Below, piece by piece: positions 8,742-18,873 of a stretch of DNA of 64,000 nt. The translations under genes and the position numbers were made by a program. The notes under the pieces are model-generated. The model was given only the letters and a program-made list of their open reading frames with translations. It was not told the origin of the DNA and did not search any database. The stretch covers positions 39,385,767 to 39,449,766 of the forward strand of contig NC_084606.1 of assembly GCF_033807715.1 (NCBI RefSeq), in the 5' to 3' direction. Origin of the DNA: Cololabis saira. Its lineage: Eukaryota > Chordata > Actinopteri > Beloniformes > Belonidae. How positions within the stretch are numbered: position 1 is the stretch's first letter; every line of letters starts with the position of its first letter.

Positions 8742-10952
8742 CTTTTATTAAAACCGGACAAGGATCCCTTGCTCCCATCGAGCTACCGCCCAATTTCATT
8801 GATAAATGTAGACCTTAAAATAATTAGCAAGGCCATTACTGAACGTCTGAAAAGAGTCACCCCTTCTATTATACATCCGGACCAAACAGGCTTCATTAAA
8901 GGTAGACATTCGTCTACTAATATTCGCAGATTATTAAATATCATAGACTATTCGAGTATCAATAAACAGGAGACTACTATTATATCCTTAGACGCGGAAA
9001 AAGCATTTGATAAGGTAAATTGGAAGTTTCTATTGGCAACTTTGCATAAATTTGGATTTGGCGAATCTTTCATTGACTGGATAAAAATATTATACAGCTC
9101 TCCCAAGGCACGTGTAAGGACAAATGATCAAATCTCTACAAGTTTTACCTTGCAAAGAGGCACTAGACAGGGTTGCCCTCTCTCTCCCTCATTATTTGCA
9201 ATATTTATTGAACCTTTAGCAGCAGCTATTAGACAAAATCAAAATATTAAAGGTATACAATGTAAAATATTAGAGCACAAAATTAGTCTTTATGCGGATG
9301 ACGTACTCCTCTTCCTCCAGAACTCACGATCTTCACTATCACAGACAATTGCACTTATAGAGGGATTTTCATCTCTGTCTGATTATTCTATTAATTGGTC
9401 TAAATCCACTGTTCTGTGTGTTAACTGCAATTTTAGGAATATAACCAATACTCAATTACAATCAGGGAACATTAGATATTTAGGCATAAACATCTCCCCT
9501 AGGCTGTCAGAGTTAATAAAATTAAATCATGTTCAGCTTATAAAGAAAATAGAAGATGATCTTTCCAGATGGAGCTCTCTCCCCATTTCGCTCATGGGTA
9601 GAATAGCCACCATTAAAATGATGGTTTTACCAAAAGTAAATTATTTTTTCTCAATGATACCATGCAAACCCCCTCTTTCCTGGTTTAAATCGTTGGACTC
9701 ATATGTATCAAAATTTCTGTGGAAAAATAAAACTCCACGTATTAGTTTAAAGACATTGCAAAAATCCAAAGAATATGGAGGTTTAGAATTACCTAATTTT
9801 CAGTATTACTTCATAGCCAGTAAGTTACAGTATATTGTAAAATGGTCAAAAGATCATCCTTTAGATAGTCAATGGCTGGACTCAGAGCAAGTGTTTTGTA
9901 ATGAACTAGAAATCTCAGAGTTACCATTTATTAGTCAAAGTATCAAACGTCATCAATGTTTCAAAAGCATTAATATTAGCACAACTTTATCAGCTTGGTG
10001 GGAATTTCTTAAAATAGCTAAAATTTCACTTTTTCCATGTGACCGTACACCCATATGGAACAACCCAGACATCGTGAAAAATGATAAAAAGATGGTTAAC
10101 TTCGTTCAATGGAGAGATCAAGGAATACGGTACTTACAGCACGTAATTGTAGGAGGACAGTTTGTACCTTTCAATACACTTATTGTTCAATACGGAGTTA
10201 GCAGGAATACATTTTTAGAGTATCAACAACTTAAGGCAATAATAAATAAAACATACAAAATTAGCCAATTAGATTTACAACTTCCCGCTAAGATAATAGA
10301 TTTATTGAATCTAAGCACTTTAAAGTTGTTATCAAAACTCTACAGGTTAGTGTCTAAACTGGACGATTCAGTCTCTCTCCCGATCTCTAAGTGGGAGGCG
10401 GATCTCTCTCTTAATACCGACCAGTTTTCTTGGTCACAAATATGCTTAAATACGTTTACTATGACTAAAAACCCAAACCTACAACTTATACAGTACAAAG
10501 TTCTTCATAGAATACATTATACTGGACAAAGGATGTTCCAGATGGGCTTTGTCACCTCTAATATCTGTTCACAGTGCACAGAGAACACCCCAGATAATTA
10601 TATGCATGCTTTATGGTTCTGTACACTGGTACAGAGGTTCTGGAAGGAGATTTGTGAGGATTTATCCACATGGATCAACCACAGAATCCCAGTATGCCCC
10701 ACGGTATGTATATTAGGTCACCTGGGAGACACTCAAATAGATCCTAATTGGACACACCGGGTTCTCACTGCCTTATGTATCGCAAAGAAAACCATTTTAG
10801 TAAATTGGAAACAAAAATCCAGTTTATGTATCAACCATTTTAGGAATCTTTTATCAGATCATATTAGTAGTGAGATAATGTCTGCCTCCACTGAACAACA
10901 TTCGGCTGAATTGCACTCTCTGTGGTCCCCGTTTATTGGCTTCGTTACCTAG
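8742..10952 (+). pseudogene. L1 ORF2, C-terminal part: reverse transcriptase and Cys-rich end
   Basis: This continues ORF2 in another frame, about 735 residues. RT motifs are in order and intact: YRPISLINVDLKI, FIKGRHSSTN, SLDAEKAFDKV (motif A aspartate), RGTRQGCPLSPSLF (motif B) and the catalytic LYADDVLLF with its Asp pair encoded at 9297-9302. Thumb-type segments (YLGINISPR) follow. The C-terminal SQCTENTPDNYMHALWFC is a zinc-binding-like element typical of L1 ORF2. The natural stop is at 10950-10952. Apart from the upstream frameshift, no other break is visible, so this copy lost activity by one change at most that I can see. An ATG-less start here is an artefact of the split. Confidence 0.9.
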
Positions 10953-12215
10953 TGGGGGCGGGGGGGTGGTGATCTCGTAGCCCTTGGGGTTGGGGGTCGG
11001 CTTGGGGGGTCTGGGGCGCGGGCCTCTGGTGGCCCTTGGGGGGCGGTGGGGGGGGCCGCGGGGCCCTGTCCCTAGCCGGTGGGGGCCTTGGGGGCCTGTG
11101 GGGGGGGTTACCTCATGGCGGTGGGGGGGGGTGGCTGGGGAGGGCTCGGGCGGGGGGCTGTGGCTGGGGCGTCTCCGGGCCTCCCGGGGGGGGGCGGGGC
11201 CGTGGACGTGGGGGTCCCACCCGGAGGGCCCGGCCCTGCCTGGGTGGGGGGTGGCTGTCTGCGCTGGGGGGGCATTGCTGCCTTGGTCCTCCGTCGCTGG
11301 GCGGGGGCCAAGTGCCCCTGCGGATGTGGGGACTCCGGGACCCTTGGGGTGTCCGCCGGGGTGGCCTCGGGGGGGGGTGGGGCCGGGTCCGGGGAGCGGG
11401 CTTCCTCTGACCGGGGGGTGCACGGGCGGGCGCGACGGCGGGGTGGCACCATTCCCAGGTATCTATGTCTTATGTTGTCAGTATGAATGGGAGGATGTTG
11501 GACCGTTTCCTCCTCCGTCTGGGGGCTCCGGCGGCGCCGGGGGCGCCCTTGGAGGTACGGTGGGGCCCTTGCCCGGCTCGGGGGGCCGGCCCCCGTCTAC
11601 TGGACGGCCGGTGGGGGGACGCGGGTGTCTTATCAGGGCCGGCTTTGCTGGTCCTGCTTCCTGGCTTCGGCCTCCGCTCCCTCTCTTGCCCCCCCTACAC
11701 GATTCATACGCACATAGGCGAAAGGCGGGGGGTCCGGGTCGTGGGGGGCACTGTCCCGCGGGGCCTGGCACTCCCCGCCTCACGGTTTTAACAGCAAAAT
11801 AGACACTGCACATTCAACACTTAATAAATACATTTGACAAGGACACGTAGTTCGGGAGGGGGGGGGGGTCGGTGTCAATCGATACTTGGCCCTCCCCCCT
11901 CCCTGTTTTTATGGCATTAATCACATGCACTCAACACAAGGGGCGGGAGGGGGTCCCACATCACCAGCGTTCCCTCACCGGCCTGGGCCTGGGACGGGTG
12001 GGTCGGGTTACCCGGGCCTGGCGGGGCCCGCCGTGCAGCCTGGGGTGCCTTCTGGCGGTGCTGGATCCCCCCGGGGAGGGGGAAACGGTGCGTGATTGTA
12101 TGTCTGTGTCGGTGAGAATGCGGTATGGAAGGGTCCTGCCATGGAGGATTTGAGCCTCCATTGGCAGGACATCAAAAACTTAATAATTTATCAATATTAT
12201 ATTATACAAAGATGG

Positions 12216-12248
<33 letters not shown>

Positions 12249-12897
12249 GTATTATTATTAGTATTATTATTATTATTATGTATAGTATATTATATTATTA
12301 TTAGTATAGGTATCGGATAGGTGAATGGATGAATGAATGGGATGCCTGGGTCTGGGGCCCTCCGTTGTCGGGCCTGCGCGGGTGTCGCCTTGTTGGGGGG
12401 TTCCCTCTCTCCGGGCCCGTCTCCGGTCCCCCCCGCTGCCTCTACGGCGGGGCGCCCCTCTGGTCTTGGAGGGCCACTTTCGTGGGGGACGGGTGCGCCT
12501 GCCCGCGTCGGCGGCCGGGGCGGCTCTGTCTCTCCGGGCGGGCTGGCCCCCTGCCGGGTGGGGGTCGCTGGCCTGAAGGGTGAGGGCCTCCTGGCCGCGT
12601 GTCCGGCCCGGACCGGGTGGCCGGGGATTGCCTGGGTCGCGGTCCGCCGCCGCGGGATCCCTGGCTGCTTCTTTCCGCGCCGTGGGGGCCCCGCCCGCGG
12701 GCCCCCTCGGCCGCCGCCGGGTGGGGGGGGGGGCCTCGCAGGCGGTGGGTTGCCTCCCTCCTACTTCTCCCCTCTGTGGGGTTGCCGGTGGCCTGGGTTC
12801 CGGGCTCTTCCTTGTCGGCCTCTGGTCTCATGGGTGGCGGGGTTGCTCCCCCCCCTCCCCCACTATAGATACACTTCAGGTGGAGCTTTGTTTGGTT

Positions 12898-12976
<79 letters not shown>

Positions 12977-13495
12977 GTAATTTAGTCACACGCATACACA
13001 CACACACACACACACATGCATGATCATATACATACACACACACACACATAGACATACACACTGGCTTGTTCACCTGCATGCTGGCTCTCTAGTTTTTGGG
13101 TTTAGGTAGCGGTAGCGATAGCTTAGCTCAGACTGCGATCAGATCTCAAGATTTAGGTCGATTGCTGTTCGTGTTTTGGATGGCTCCGTGCCGGTTTCGT
13201 GCTTTGTTTGTGGTTTTTTTTGTTGCAGATTTCCAGTGCTTGACGTGTGTCTCCGTGTGTTCCTGCTTCCTGGATTGGCAGTGGATGTCGTCACCACCCC
13301 CCCCCACCCCCTCCCCCCCCCCCCCAAAAAAAAAAAAAAAAAAAAAAAAACACTGGGTTTGTATGTGTATATTTATGTATGTGTACGCATATGTGTGCGT
13401 ATATATATGTATATATTACATATAGTAATAATGCACATATATACACTTTTGGTTTCTACCGTCATGGTATCAATCAATAATATGTGTGCAGACAA

Positions 13496-13498
<3 letters not shown>
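10953..13498 (+). other. Long G-rich L1 3' untranslated region
   Basis: About 2.5 kb. Bases 10953-11780 and 12330-12880 are extremely G-rich on the plus strand, with many G runs of four or more, so G-quadruplexes are likely. Simple tracts are embedded: (TTA)n at 12213-12300, (CA)n at 12903-12972 and again near 13000-13047, a C run at 13311-13325 directly followed by an A run at 13326-13350. The end region before the A tail resembles known fish L1 ends. Many open frames cross it, but base composition alone explains them. Confidence 0.75.
12903..12972. repeat. (CA)n microsatellite
   Basis: About 35 dinucleotide repeats within the L1 3' region, followed by further interrupted CA runs to about 13050. 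Confidence 0.95.
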
Positions 13499-13525
<27 letters not shown>

Positions 13526-13529
<4 letters not shown>

Positions 13530-13538
13530 AAACAGCAG
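13526..13538 (+). other. Right target-site duplication of the L1
   Basis: AAGAAAACAGCAG, identical to 5671-5683, follows the A tail. Confidence 0.85.
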
Positions 13539-14174
13539 TATATCAAACAGCAAATCAGATTTCAGGGCGCTGCTGTTGCAAACCCTTGCTGGGGTTGAGG
13601 AGTAATGTGGACGGGGAAAACAGAGAAATGCGGTTTCACAGACTGGTTTCCATGATCTGCCTCTCCCTTACCGCATGTCCAGTAGTGATGTCATCACTAC
13701 TGGACAAAAACAACAGTATACTTAAGTTCGGCACACTTTTGAGTAAATATCAGTAGTGTGCATTAATTGGGACGTACTACTTGGAGCCACACGGCACTTC
13801 CTGCCGTTGGGAGGGGGAGTTGTTACCATGGTCACAGCAGCAGTAGCAGCACCGCTCCGCTCTTTCCCGTTTATCCTGGCCCAAACAAGACGACATTTCT
13901 CCTGCACTGTCTGGTTTTATTCTTACCTCTTCAACTTCTAACGAGAAACATGAGCACTAGCTATCATTGTCTGCCTGTAGCTAGCTCATTCATAAACTTT
14001 GCAAAAACATCTACCCCCACAATAATGTGATAAATGATTAACTCATCTGGTTAATATTTTATGGTAACCAAAGCGAAATCACACCTTATTACTCACATTT
14101 GAATTGTAGCGTGGTGGTGCTGCTGCAGCTTTGCTTGGTACCGCTAACGTTATCCTCAATTTTTTTTGGTTGCT
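13539..14174. other. Unassigned repeat-like DNA with a strong hairpin
   Basis: Continuous with the L1 target site. It includes the near-perfect palindrome TGTCCAGTAGTGATG / CATCACTACTGGACA at 13676-13706. The following CTTAAGTTCGGCACAC...GTGTGCATTAATTGGG looks like part of an old DNA transposon whose other part may be 14960-15070 (GAATGAGTATGGATAGTGC). I cannot define ends or family. Short frames here lack motifs. Confidence 0.4.
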
Positions 14175-14176
14175 AA

Positions 14177-14906
14177 AGGTGCTTTCACACCTGTGGCCCG
14201 TTTGTTTTGTTCCAATTCAGGCGATAAAGTTGTTCCGTTTCTCGTTTGTGTTCACAAGGCAACCGTCTGTTGCGGTTCAAAGCTGTTAAAAAATGCTGTG
14301 CGCGAACCAGCTGCTCTCTGATTGGTCAAATGAACGCGGAAGGAGTTTCCTCTTCCGCACCCCGGGATAAACAACACGCCCCTTTCAGCGCAGCGCAGAC
14401 CGCCGCCGACTTGAGGCTGATTTATGGTTCCGCATTACACCAACGCAGAGCCTATGCCGTAGGGTACGGCGTAGGCTCTGCGTCGATTTAACGCAGAACC
14501 ATAAATCAGGCTTTACCCATTCAGAGCGGAGCTCAGCGGCGGGCCAGAGGCCGCCTGCCACAGGGTTTGCGCTGCACAAACCCTGCCCGAATTAAACATT
14601 TTTTAATTTCATCGTGCCGTGCTTGGACGACATATCGGCACGTCCAATAAGAGAAAAGGTGGTGGAGGCTGCACCGACTCTTGCTGTGTCGATTATGTTC
14701 TCACTACAAATAAAAAAGATGAACCGTTTCAGGTCTGGAATGGAATCGGGCCGAGACCACCTCTCGTAGGTGATCTCGGCTCGCTTGTTTTGTGCCGTTT
14801 CCGAGCGCAATTGCTGTGTTCACATGTACCAAACCAACCGATCTTTAGGGGGAAACGTTCCCTGTTCCGGAACAACTGCTCCAAACGGGACAGAGGTGAA
14901 AGCACC
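14177..14906. mobile_element. Harbinger-like non-autonomous element
   Basis: The termini AGGTGCTTTCACACCTGT and its approximate inverse ACAGAGGTGAAAGCACCT are flanked by TAA on both sides, giving a 3-bp duplication as in PIF/Harbinger elements. There is no transposase. The interior holds GGCAACCGTCTG-like host or element DNA and one copy of the short palindromic MITE at 14414-14512, so that MITE arrived later. Confidence 0.65.
14414..14512. mobile_element. Short palindromic Harbinger-like MITE, copy 1
   Basis: About 100 bases, almost wholly palindromic: AGGCTGATTTATGGTTCCGC at one end, its inverse GAACCATAAATCAGGCT at the other, and GCCTACGCCGTA-type arms in the middle. The flanks are TTG on the left and TTA on the right. 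Three further copies are at 15357-15470, 17693-17820 and 19765-19882. Confidence 0.8.
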
Positions 14907-15356
14907 TTAAGTGTCTGTGCAGCACTTAGCAACCAAACACCGCTGCATTGCATTGCTCTGCTTAGCTAGTGTCCATCAATCCATACTAATACATTTCTCC
15001 GGAATGAGTATGGATAGTGCATACGTGTAGCGTGTATGTACTAATGTTTCGGACGCACTAAAAAATCTCACCTACTGTTTTTGCTACTCATAAAGCTGGG
15101 CATACACTGCGATATTTTAAATCATTTGATTCAGCCCATCTTAAACTGCACGACTAGATCGCTAAGTTCAAAAGTTTGCAGCCCACGATTTATGGTCTCA
15201 CACTGTACGATGCGACCCGCCTGCTCACACTATACGATCATAATCCTCATGTCGACTTTTGTTACTGGAACTGCAACGTCAAAAAGAAGTGAAAGAGGAG
15301 GAACCCTGAAGTGGGAGACACCGAAGATGCTCAGCAAAAACAAACGCGCTGCCTTA
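14907..15356. other. Old transposon remnants, no gene
   Basis: After the Harbinger-like end, the DNA contains GAATGAGTATGGATAGTGC and, from about 15092, a block with GGGCATACACTGCGATATTTT and CACACTGTACGATGCGACC that resembles the end of another fish DNA transposon. No intact termini or coding frame could be fixed. Confidence 0.35.
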
Positions 15357-15470
15357 AACCTGAATTATGGTTCCGCATTAAATCTACGGTGTAACCGTAC
15401 CGTGCGGGTCGCCGCCGTACCCTACGGCGTGGGCTCTGCGTTGGTGTAACGCAGAACCATAAATCAGCCT
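15357..15470. mobile_element. Short palindromic Harbinger-like MITE, copy 2
   Basis: The same palindrome as copy 1, with a perfect TTA duplication at 15354-15356 and 15471-15473. The ends read AACCTGAATTATGGTTCCGC and GAACCATAAATCAGCCT. Confidence 0.85.
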
Positions 15471-15564
15471 TTAGCAATTTGTGCCATTCTGTGTGGCGAT
15501 AAATGAAAAAAAGATTAGACAACGGGACAAGCTGGGCAGACGTGGGAAATGCGGTCTTTTTTTC

Positions 15565-16061
15565 TGCTATTACCGTCTTTGGGTCAAAATGACCTAATTC
15601 TCCTGTTCCTTCTTTCCTCCTGCTCTCTCCGTCCTTCTCCCTTCCTCTTTTCTCCCTTCCTTCTTTGTTCCTTTCCTTTTTACTACTTTCCTTCTTTCTT
15701 TCCTCCCTCCCTTCCTTCTTTTCTCCCCTCGTACATTATTTCCTTCCTTCCTTCCTTCCTTCCTTCCTTCCTTCCTTCCTTCCTTCCTTCCTTCCTTCCT
15801 TCCTTCCTTCCTTCCTTCCTTCCTTCCTTCCTTCCTTCCTTCCTTCCTTCCTTCCTTCCTTCCTTCTTTTTTCCCTTCCTTCCTTTTTCCCTTTCTTCCT
15901 TCTTTCCTCCCTTCTTTCCTTCCCTCTTTCTTTCCTCCATTCCTTTCTTTCTCCCTTCCTTCCTTCTTTCCTCCCTTCCTTCTTTTCTTTCTTCCTTCCT
16001 TCCTTCTTTTCTCCCTTCTTCTCTTCCTCCTTCCTTGACCCGAAGACAGCACAAGGGTTAA
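15565..16061 (-). repeat. piggyBac-like element carrying a (TTCC)n tract
   Basis: This is the reverse-orientation relative of 1000-1760. On the minus strand it starts TTAA (16058-16061) then CCCTTGTGCTGTCTTCGGG and enters a GGAA-rich tract. The pure tetranucleotide core is about 15741-15868. The other end (15573-15592), GTCTTTGGGTCAAAATGACC, is a degenerate copy of the same terminal motif. There is no coding content. The microsatellite appears to be part of the element and not a chance neighbour. Confidence 0.7.
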
Positions 16062-16481
16062 AACATGATTTGTAATGTGAATTTGCAACACTTTAAACTA
16101 CAAATAATAGTTTTTTCCCACATCCACTTTTTCCAACACACAGAAGGTTTTATTTCAAAAGAGCTTTTTAAAAGGAAATCAGACAACTGTTGCTTCAGTC
16201 TTTACAAAATGCTTAACATCCTCAAAAATCACATCACTTTTCTTGTTTTGTTTACTTTTATGTTTAATACAATAATACTAGAATAATAGAATCCAGAAGA
16301 CAGCCAGCTGTGTCCGGTTCTGCTGCACCGGACACAATCCAGTTACAGCCAGAACAACATCAGTTCCTGTTCGTCCTGTCAGGAACTGTTTTCAGGCGCT
16401 GACTTGAGCATCGTTAAGAAATAAACATGATAAATAATTTTAAAGCTGATGTTTATAACACATCACTGTAATATGCTAGAG
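16062..16481. other. Stretch with no recognisable gene; one hairpin
   Basis: AT-rich DNA. A perfect 10-bp stem, TGTGTCCGGT at 16309-16318 and ACCGGACACA at 16327-16336 with an 8-base loop, is the only structure seen. No T run follows it, and it is not a bacterial-type terminator. Confidence 0.5.
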
Positions 16482-16640
16482 CAGTGGTTCCTGACCTTTT
16501 TTCCTTGTTCCCCCCCTACTTGTGTCTAAGACCAGCCGGCCCCCTCAACCCGTACGTACTAGCACCGAAAGAGTAAAGTGATTCGTTACAAATCTTTCAT
16601 TGAAAAAATGAACATTAATTATGTTTTTTTGATACATTTC
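16482..16640. mobile_element. hAT terminus fragment
   Basis: It starts CAGTGGTTCCTGACCTTTTT, close to the common hAT terminus CAGTGGTTC(T/C)CAACC. The C-rich stretch after it also fits. The far end is missing. Confidence 0.45.
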
Positions 16641-16877
16641 TCTTTGGTTTACCCTGTATAGGCCTGGGACGATAACAAATTTTGCTGGACGATATATCGT
16701 CCCACAAATTATTGACGATAAACGATATTATTGTCGACATTGTCGAGACCAAAATAAGCACTTATGTAATGTTAATATATCATAATAATGCAAGTACACC
16801 CTTTCAAATGTAATAATTAAACCTTTATTTGGACATTGGAGAACTTTTAAATATGCAAAACAAGTAAAACAAGCAAA

Positions 16878-17330
16878 CGGGGGTTCGAGCCTTCGTGCCC
16901 CCAAGTGCAGACCGTCGGGACGCCCGGTCGCGACATGTGGGACCCGCCCGGGGACCTCCGCACCCCTCGCAGAAACCGCCACCCCCCAAACAGCAGCTCT
17001 CACCCGCGGGGGTGAGAGGAAAAAGGGAGTGCCGTCTCCGTCGAGCCCCCCGCTTGCGCGGTGGGCGCGGCTGCCGGTGGACTCAGGTCTCCGCGCTGAC
17101 CGCGTACCACTGTGCCTGCGAAGGCCGGCGGAGGCGGACGCACGCTCCCATCCACTTGGGGGATCTTGGCGGCGGACGTGTGGGGTGACGGAGCTCCGGC
17201 TCTTCGCCGCGCCGGCGCGCCCGGGCAATCACCCGAGCACTGAGCCGCGGGCTGCAGGGAGAGAGACGGCCGGCCCCCGGGCTGCCACCGCCCTTCTCCT
17301 CTCCACCCGCGCTCTCCTTTTTTTTTCGCC
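16878..17330 (+). other. Captured rDNA: ITS2-like spacer
   Basis: This GC-rich DNA directly precedes the 28S start with no break. It opens with GAGCCTTCGTGCCCCCAAGT and has the alternating G-rich/C-rich character of vertebrate ITS2. No 5.8S sequence is recognisable to the left, so the capture starts inside ITS2. The several open frames here are composition artefacts. Confidence 0.7.
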
Positions 17331-17369
17331 TACGACCTCAGATCAGACGAGACAACCTGCTGAATTTAA
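17331..17369 (+). rRNA. 28S rRNA, 5' end, first fragment
   Basis: The sequence begins TACGACCTCAGATCAGACGA and runs to GCTGAATTTAA, the well-known 5' end of eukaryotic 28S rRNA. It is interrupted after TTAA at 17366-17369 and continues at 18377. As an isolated fragment it cannot yield a working rRNA. Confidence 0.9.
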
Positions 17370-18372
17370 CCCTGCGTTCACACTGAAAGCGTCACGGGCG
17401 TCCCGACGCCAACATCTCACCGCTTGGTGCATTCACACTGAAAGCGTCAGTGCCTGCAGCGGGGCGGGGGTGGGCGGGGTTTCAAGCTGCGCTGCAGAAC
17501 TGAAGGGAACAGTGGGAACAGCCGACACATATAGCGTACACATCTTAATTTTCCTATTTCACCATAGATCACACTTTGGGACGCCTTCTTTATATTTTAG
17601 CGTTATTTCCGCGTAGATAAGAGTGAGTTTGATGCTCATTAACAAGTTTGGTCCGTGGATCAACATCAACCCAGCAAGCCCTTGCTCCCGGTGGCTGATT
17701 TATGGTTCCGCGTCACACCAACGCAGAACCGATGGCGTAGGGTTCGCGGCGACGCACACCGCACCGCGACCCTACATCGCCGGCTACGCCGTCGATTTAA
17801 CGCGGAACCATAATTCAGGCGAAGCTGCAGTCTGTCTGCGCTGATCACAGACACACCGGGTCGGAGCGGATTTGGTCATGATGTTTAACCAGTGTTTTGT
17901 GATTAATAAGCACGGGTTTTAATTATTTTTCGTTGGATCAATGTAGCAAATAAAATCGTTGGGACCATCCAGCTCCTCACCCATCAGATACATGTTTCAC
18001 GTGATCAGTTCAGGTAAAAACGGCAGTCAAACCAGCAAAATGTCATTTTGCTGGATGAAATAAATTAATTCCTGATAAAATAAGTTTGTTAGTGCACAGC
18101 TCTGCTCCTGTACGCGTGAATCAGTGTACGTTTGTGTGTACATGAAAGTACAATCTGCATTGAGAGTTCTCGCTGTGGGATTGGACGACACCTCAGCGTC
18201 GCCGCTGCTCATTTGCATAAAGTTCAGATTTTTCAACTTTAAATTGACGCGCCGGTTCCGCCGCCCCCGCCGGTCCCGCCGCTCCCGCCGCCTCTCGACT
18301 CCCGTTTTTCATAGACAATGAATTACAGCCAGACGCCTATGACGCCCGTGACGCTTTCAGTGTGAACGGGGG
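17370..18372. mobile_element. piggyBac-like element inserted in the 28S fragment
   Basis: The ends CCCTGCGTTCACACTGAAAG and CTTTCAGTGTGAACGGGG are inverted. The left flank is TTAA (17366-17369) and the right flank is GTAA (18373-18376), presumably a mutated TTAA; removing the element rejoins GAATTTAAGCATATTAC, the normal 28S sequence. The interior is AT-rich or unassigned and carries one short palindromic Harbinger-like MITE (17693-17820). No transposase frame is present. Confidence 0.8.
17693..17820. mobile_element. Short palindromic Harbinger-like MITE, copy 3
   Basis: The ends GGCTGATTTATGGTTCCGC and GCGGAACCATAATTCAGGC are inverted. This copy is the most diverged and lacks a clear TTA duplication. 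Confidence 0.7.
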
Positions 18373-18373
18373 G

Positions 18374-18376
<3 letters not shown>

Positions 18377-18408
<32 letters not shown>

Positions 18409-18617
18409 AAGGATTACTTCAGTAGCGGCGAGTGAAGAGGGAAGAGCTCAGCGGCGGGCGTGGGAAAAGTGGCGTACGGAAGACCGCTTGCCCGGTGTCG
18501 GTCGGGGGCCTGAGTCCTTCTGATCGAGGCTCAGCCCGTGGACGGTGTGAGGCCGGTAACGGCCCCCGTCGCGCCGGGGTCCGGTCTTCTCGGAGTCGGG
18601 TTGTTTGGGAATGCAGC
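18377..18617 (+). rRNA. 28S rRNA, 5' region (D1), second fragment
   Basis: It continues the 28S with GCATATTACTAAGCGGAGGA, AACTAACAAGGATTAC and GGCGAGTGAAGAGGGAAGAG, then the D1 end GGCCTGAGTCCTTCTGATCG and GGTTGTTTGGGAATGCAGCC. Substitutions relative to the highly conserved core (for example TACTTCAGTAGCGGCG where TACCTCAGTAACGGCG is expected) show that it is a decayed copy. It stops at about 18617 and the transposon interior resumes. Confidence 0.9.
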
Positions 18618-18873
18618 CCCACAGATACAAAGAGTCTGAATGATTGACAAGATGGTTCACTCCGTTCATTTTTTTCCGCTAAGGAACAAACGCGCCCAGG
18701 TGCTAAGACCGATGCACAGAGTGAGCCCTCTTGTCATCCAGTGTGTTTGGAGGCCGGAGACGAAGAAAACAAATATGCGTGCATATGGCCATTTATCGAG
18801 GCCGGAAGAATTATCGAGTCCATTTTCATTTATCGTGCGATTAATTGATTTATTGATTATCGTCCCAGGCCTA

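Larger units (their letters stand above)
5684..13525 (+). mobile_element. Near full-length L1 (L1/Tx1-like) retrotransposon
   Basis: A 7.8 kb non-LTR element: 5' region with short monomers, ORF1 (5961-6743), ORF2 in two frames (7202-8740 and about 8742-10952), a long G-rich 3' region and an A tail at 13499-13527. A 13-bp target-site duplication flanks it, as expected for target-primed reverse transcription. The near-complete coding content, perfect duplication and long uninterrupted A tail indicate a fairly young insertion. The last 90 bases before the tail, including TTTGGTTTCTACCGTCATGG, look like the 3' end of known fish L1s. Only one clear disabling change was found in ORF2. Confidence 0.9.
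16659..18873. mobile_element. Terminal-inverted-repeat element containing captured rDNA
   Basis: It starts TAGGCCTGGGACGATAA and ends TTATCGTCCCAGGCCTA (imperfectly, GATTATCGTCCC). The subterminal regions are also related (ATATCGTCCC, TTATCGAGGCC, TTATCGTGCG). The termini look hAT-like, but no clear 8-bp duplication is seen; the flanks CCTGTA and TACAGG may extend the inverted repeat. The middle (about 16878-18617) is ribosomal ITS2/28S sequence, split by another element at 17370-18372. No transposase frame survives. Confidence 0.75.

Noticed and set aside
10854..12970. Many overlapping open frames of 70-270 codons
   Set aside because: They fall in the extremely G-rich L1 3' region, where stop codons are rare; no motif and no consistent frame.
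13096..13600. Open frames near the L1 A tail
   Set aside because: Consist of poly-Lys/Pro from A and C runs within the L1 3' end.
15549..16091. Open frames over the (TTCC)n tract
   Set aside because: Same tetranucleotide artefact as at 990-1870.
16309..16336. Rho-independent-like terminator
   Set aside because: Perfect hairpin but no T run, and the genome is eukaryotic.
16728..17616. Open frames of 97-195 codons
   Set aside because: They overlap the ITS2/28S rDNA and its inserted element; GC-rich non-coding sequence.
17331..18617. R1/R2-type LINE inserted in 28S
   Set aside because: The insertion lies in the 5' D1 region and not at the R1/R2 sites, has inverted termini and a TTAA target, and has no RT.
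16878..18617. A functional rRNA gene
   Set aside because: Only ITS2 and the first ~280 bases of 28S are present, with substitutions in the conserved core and a 1 kb insertion.
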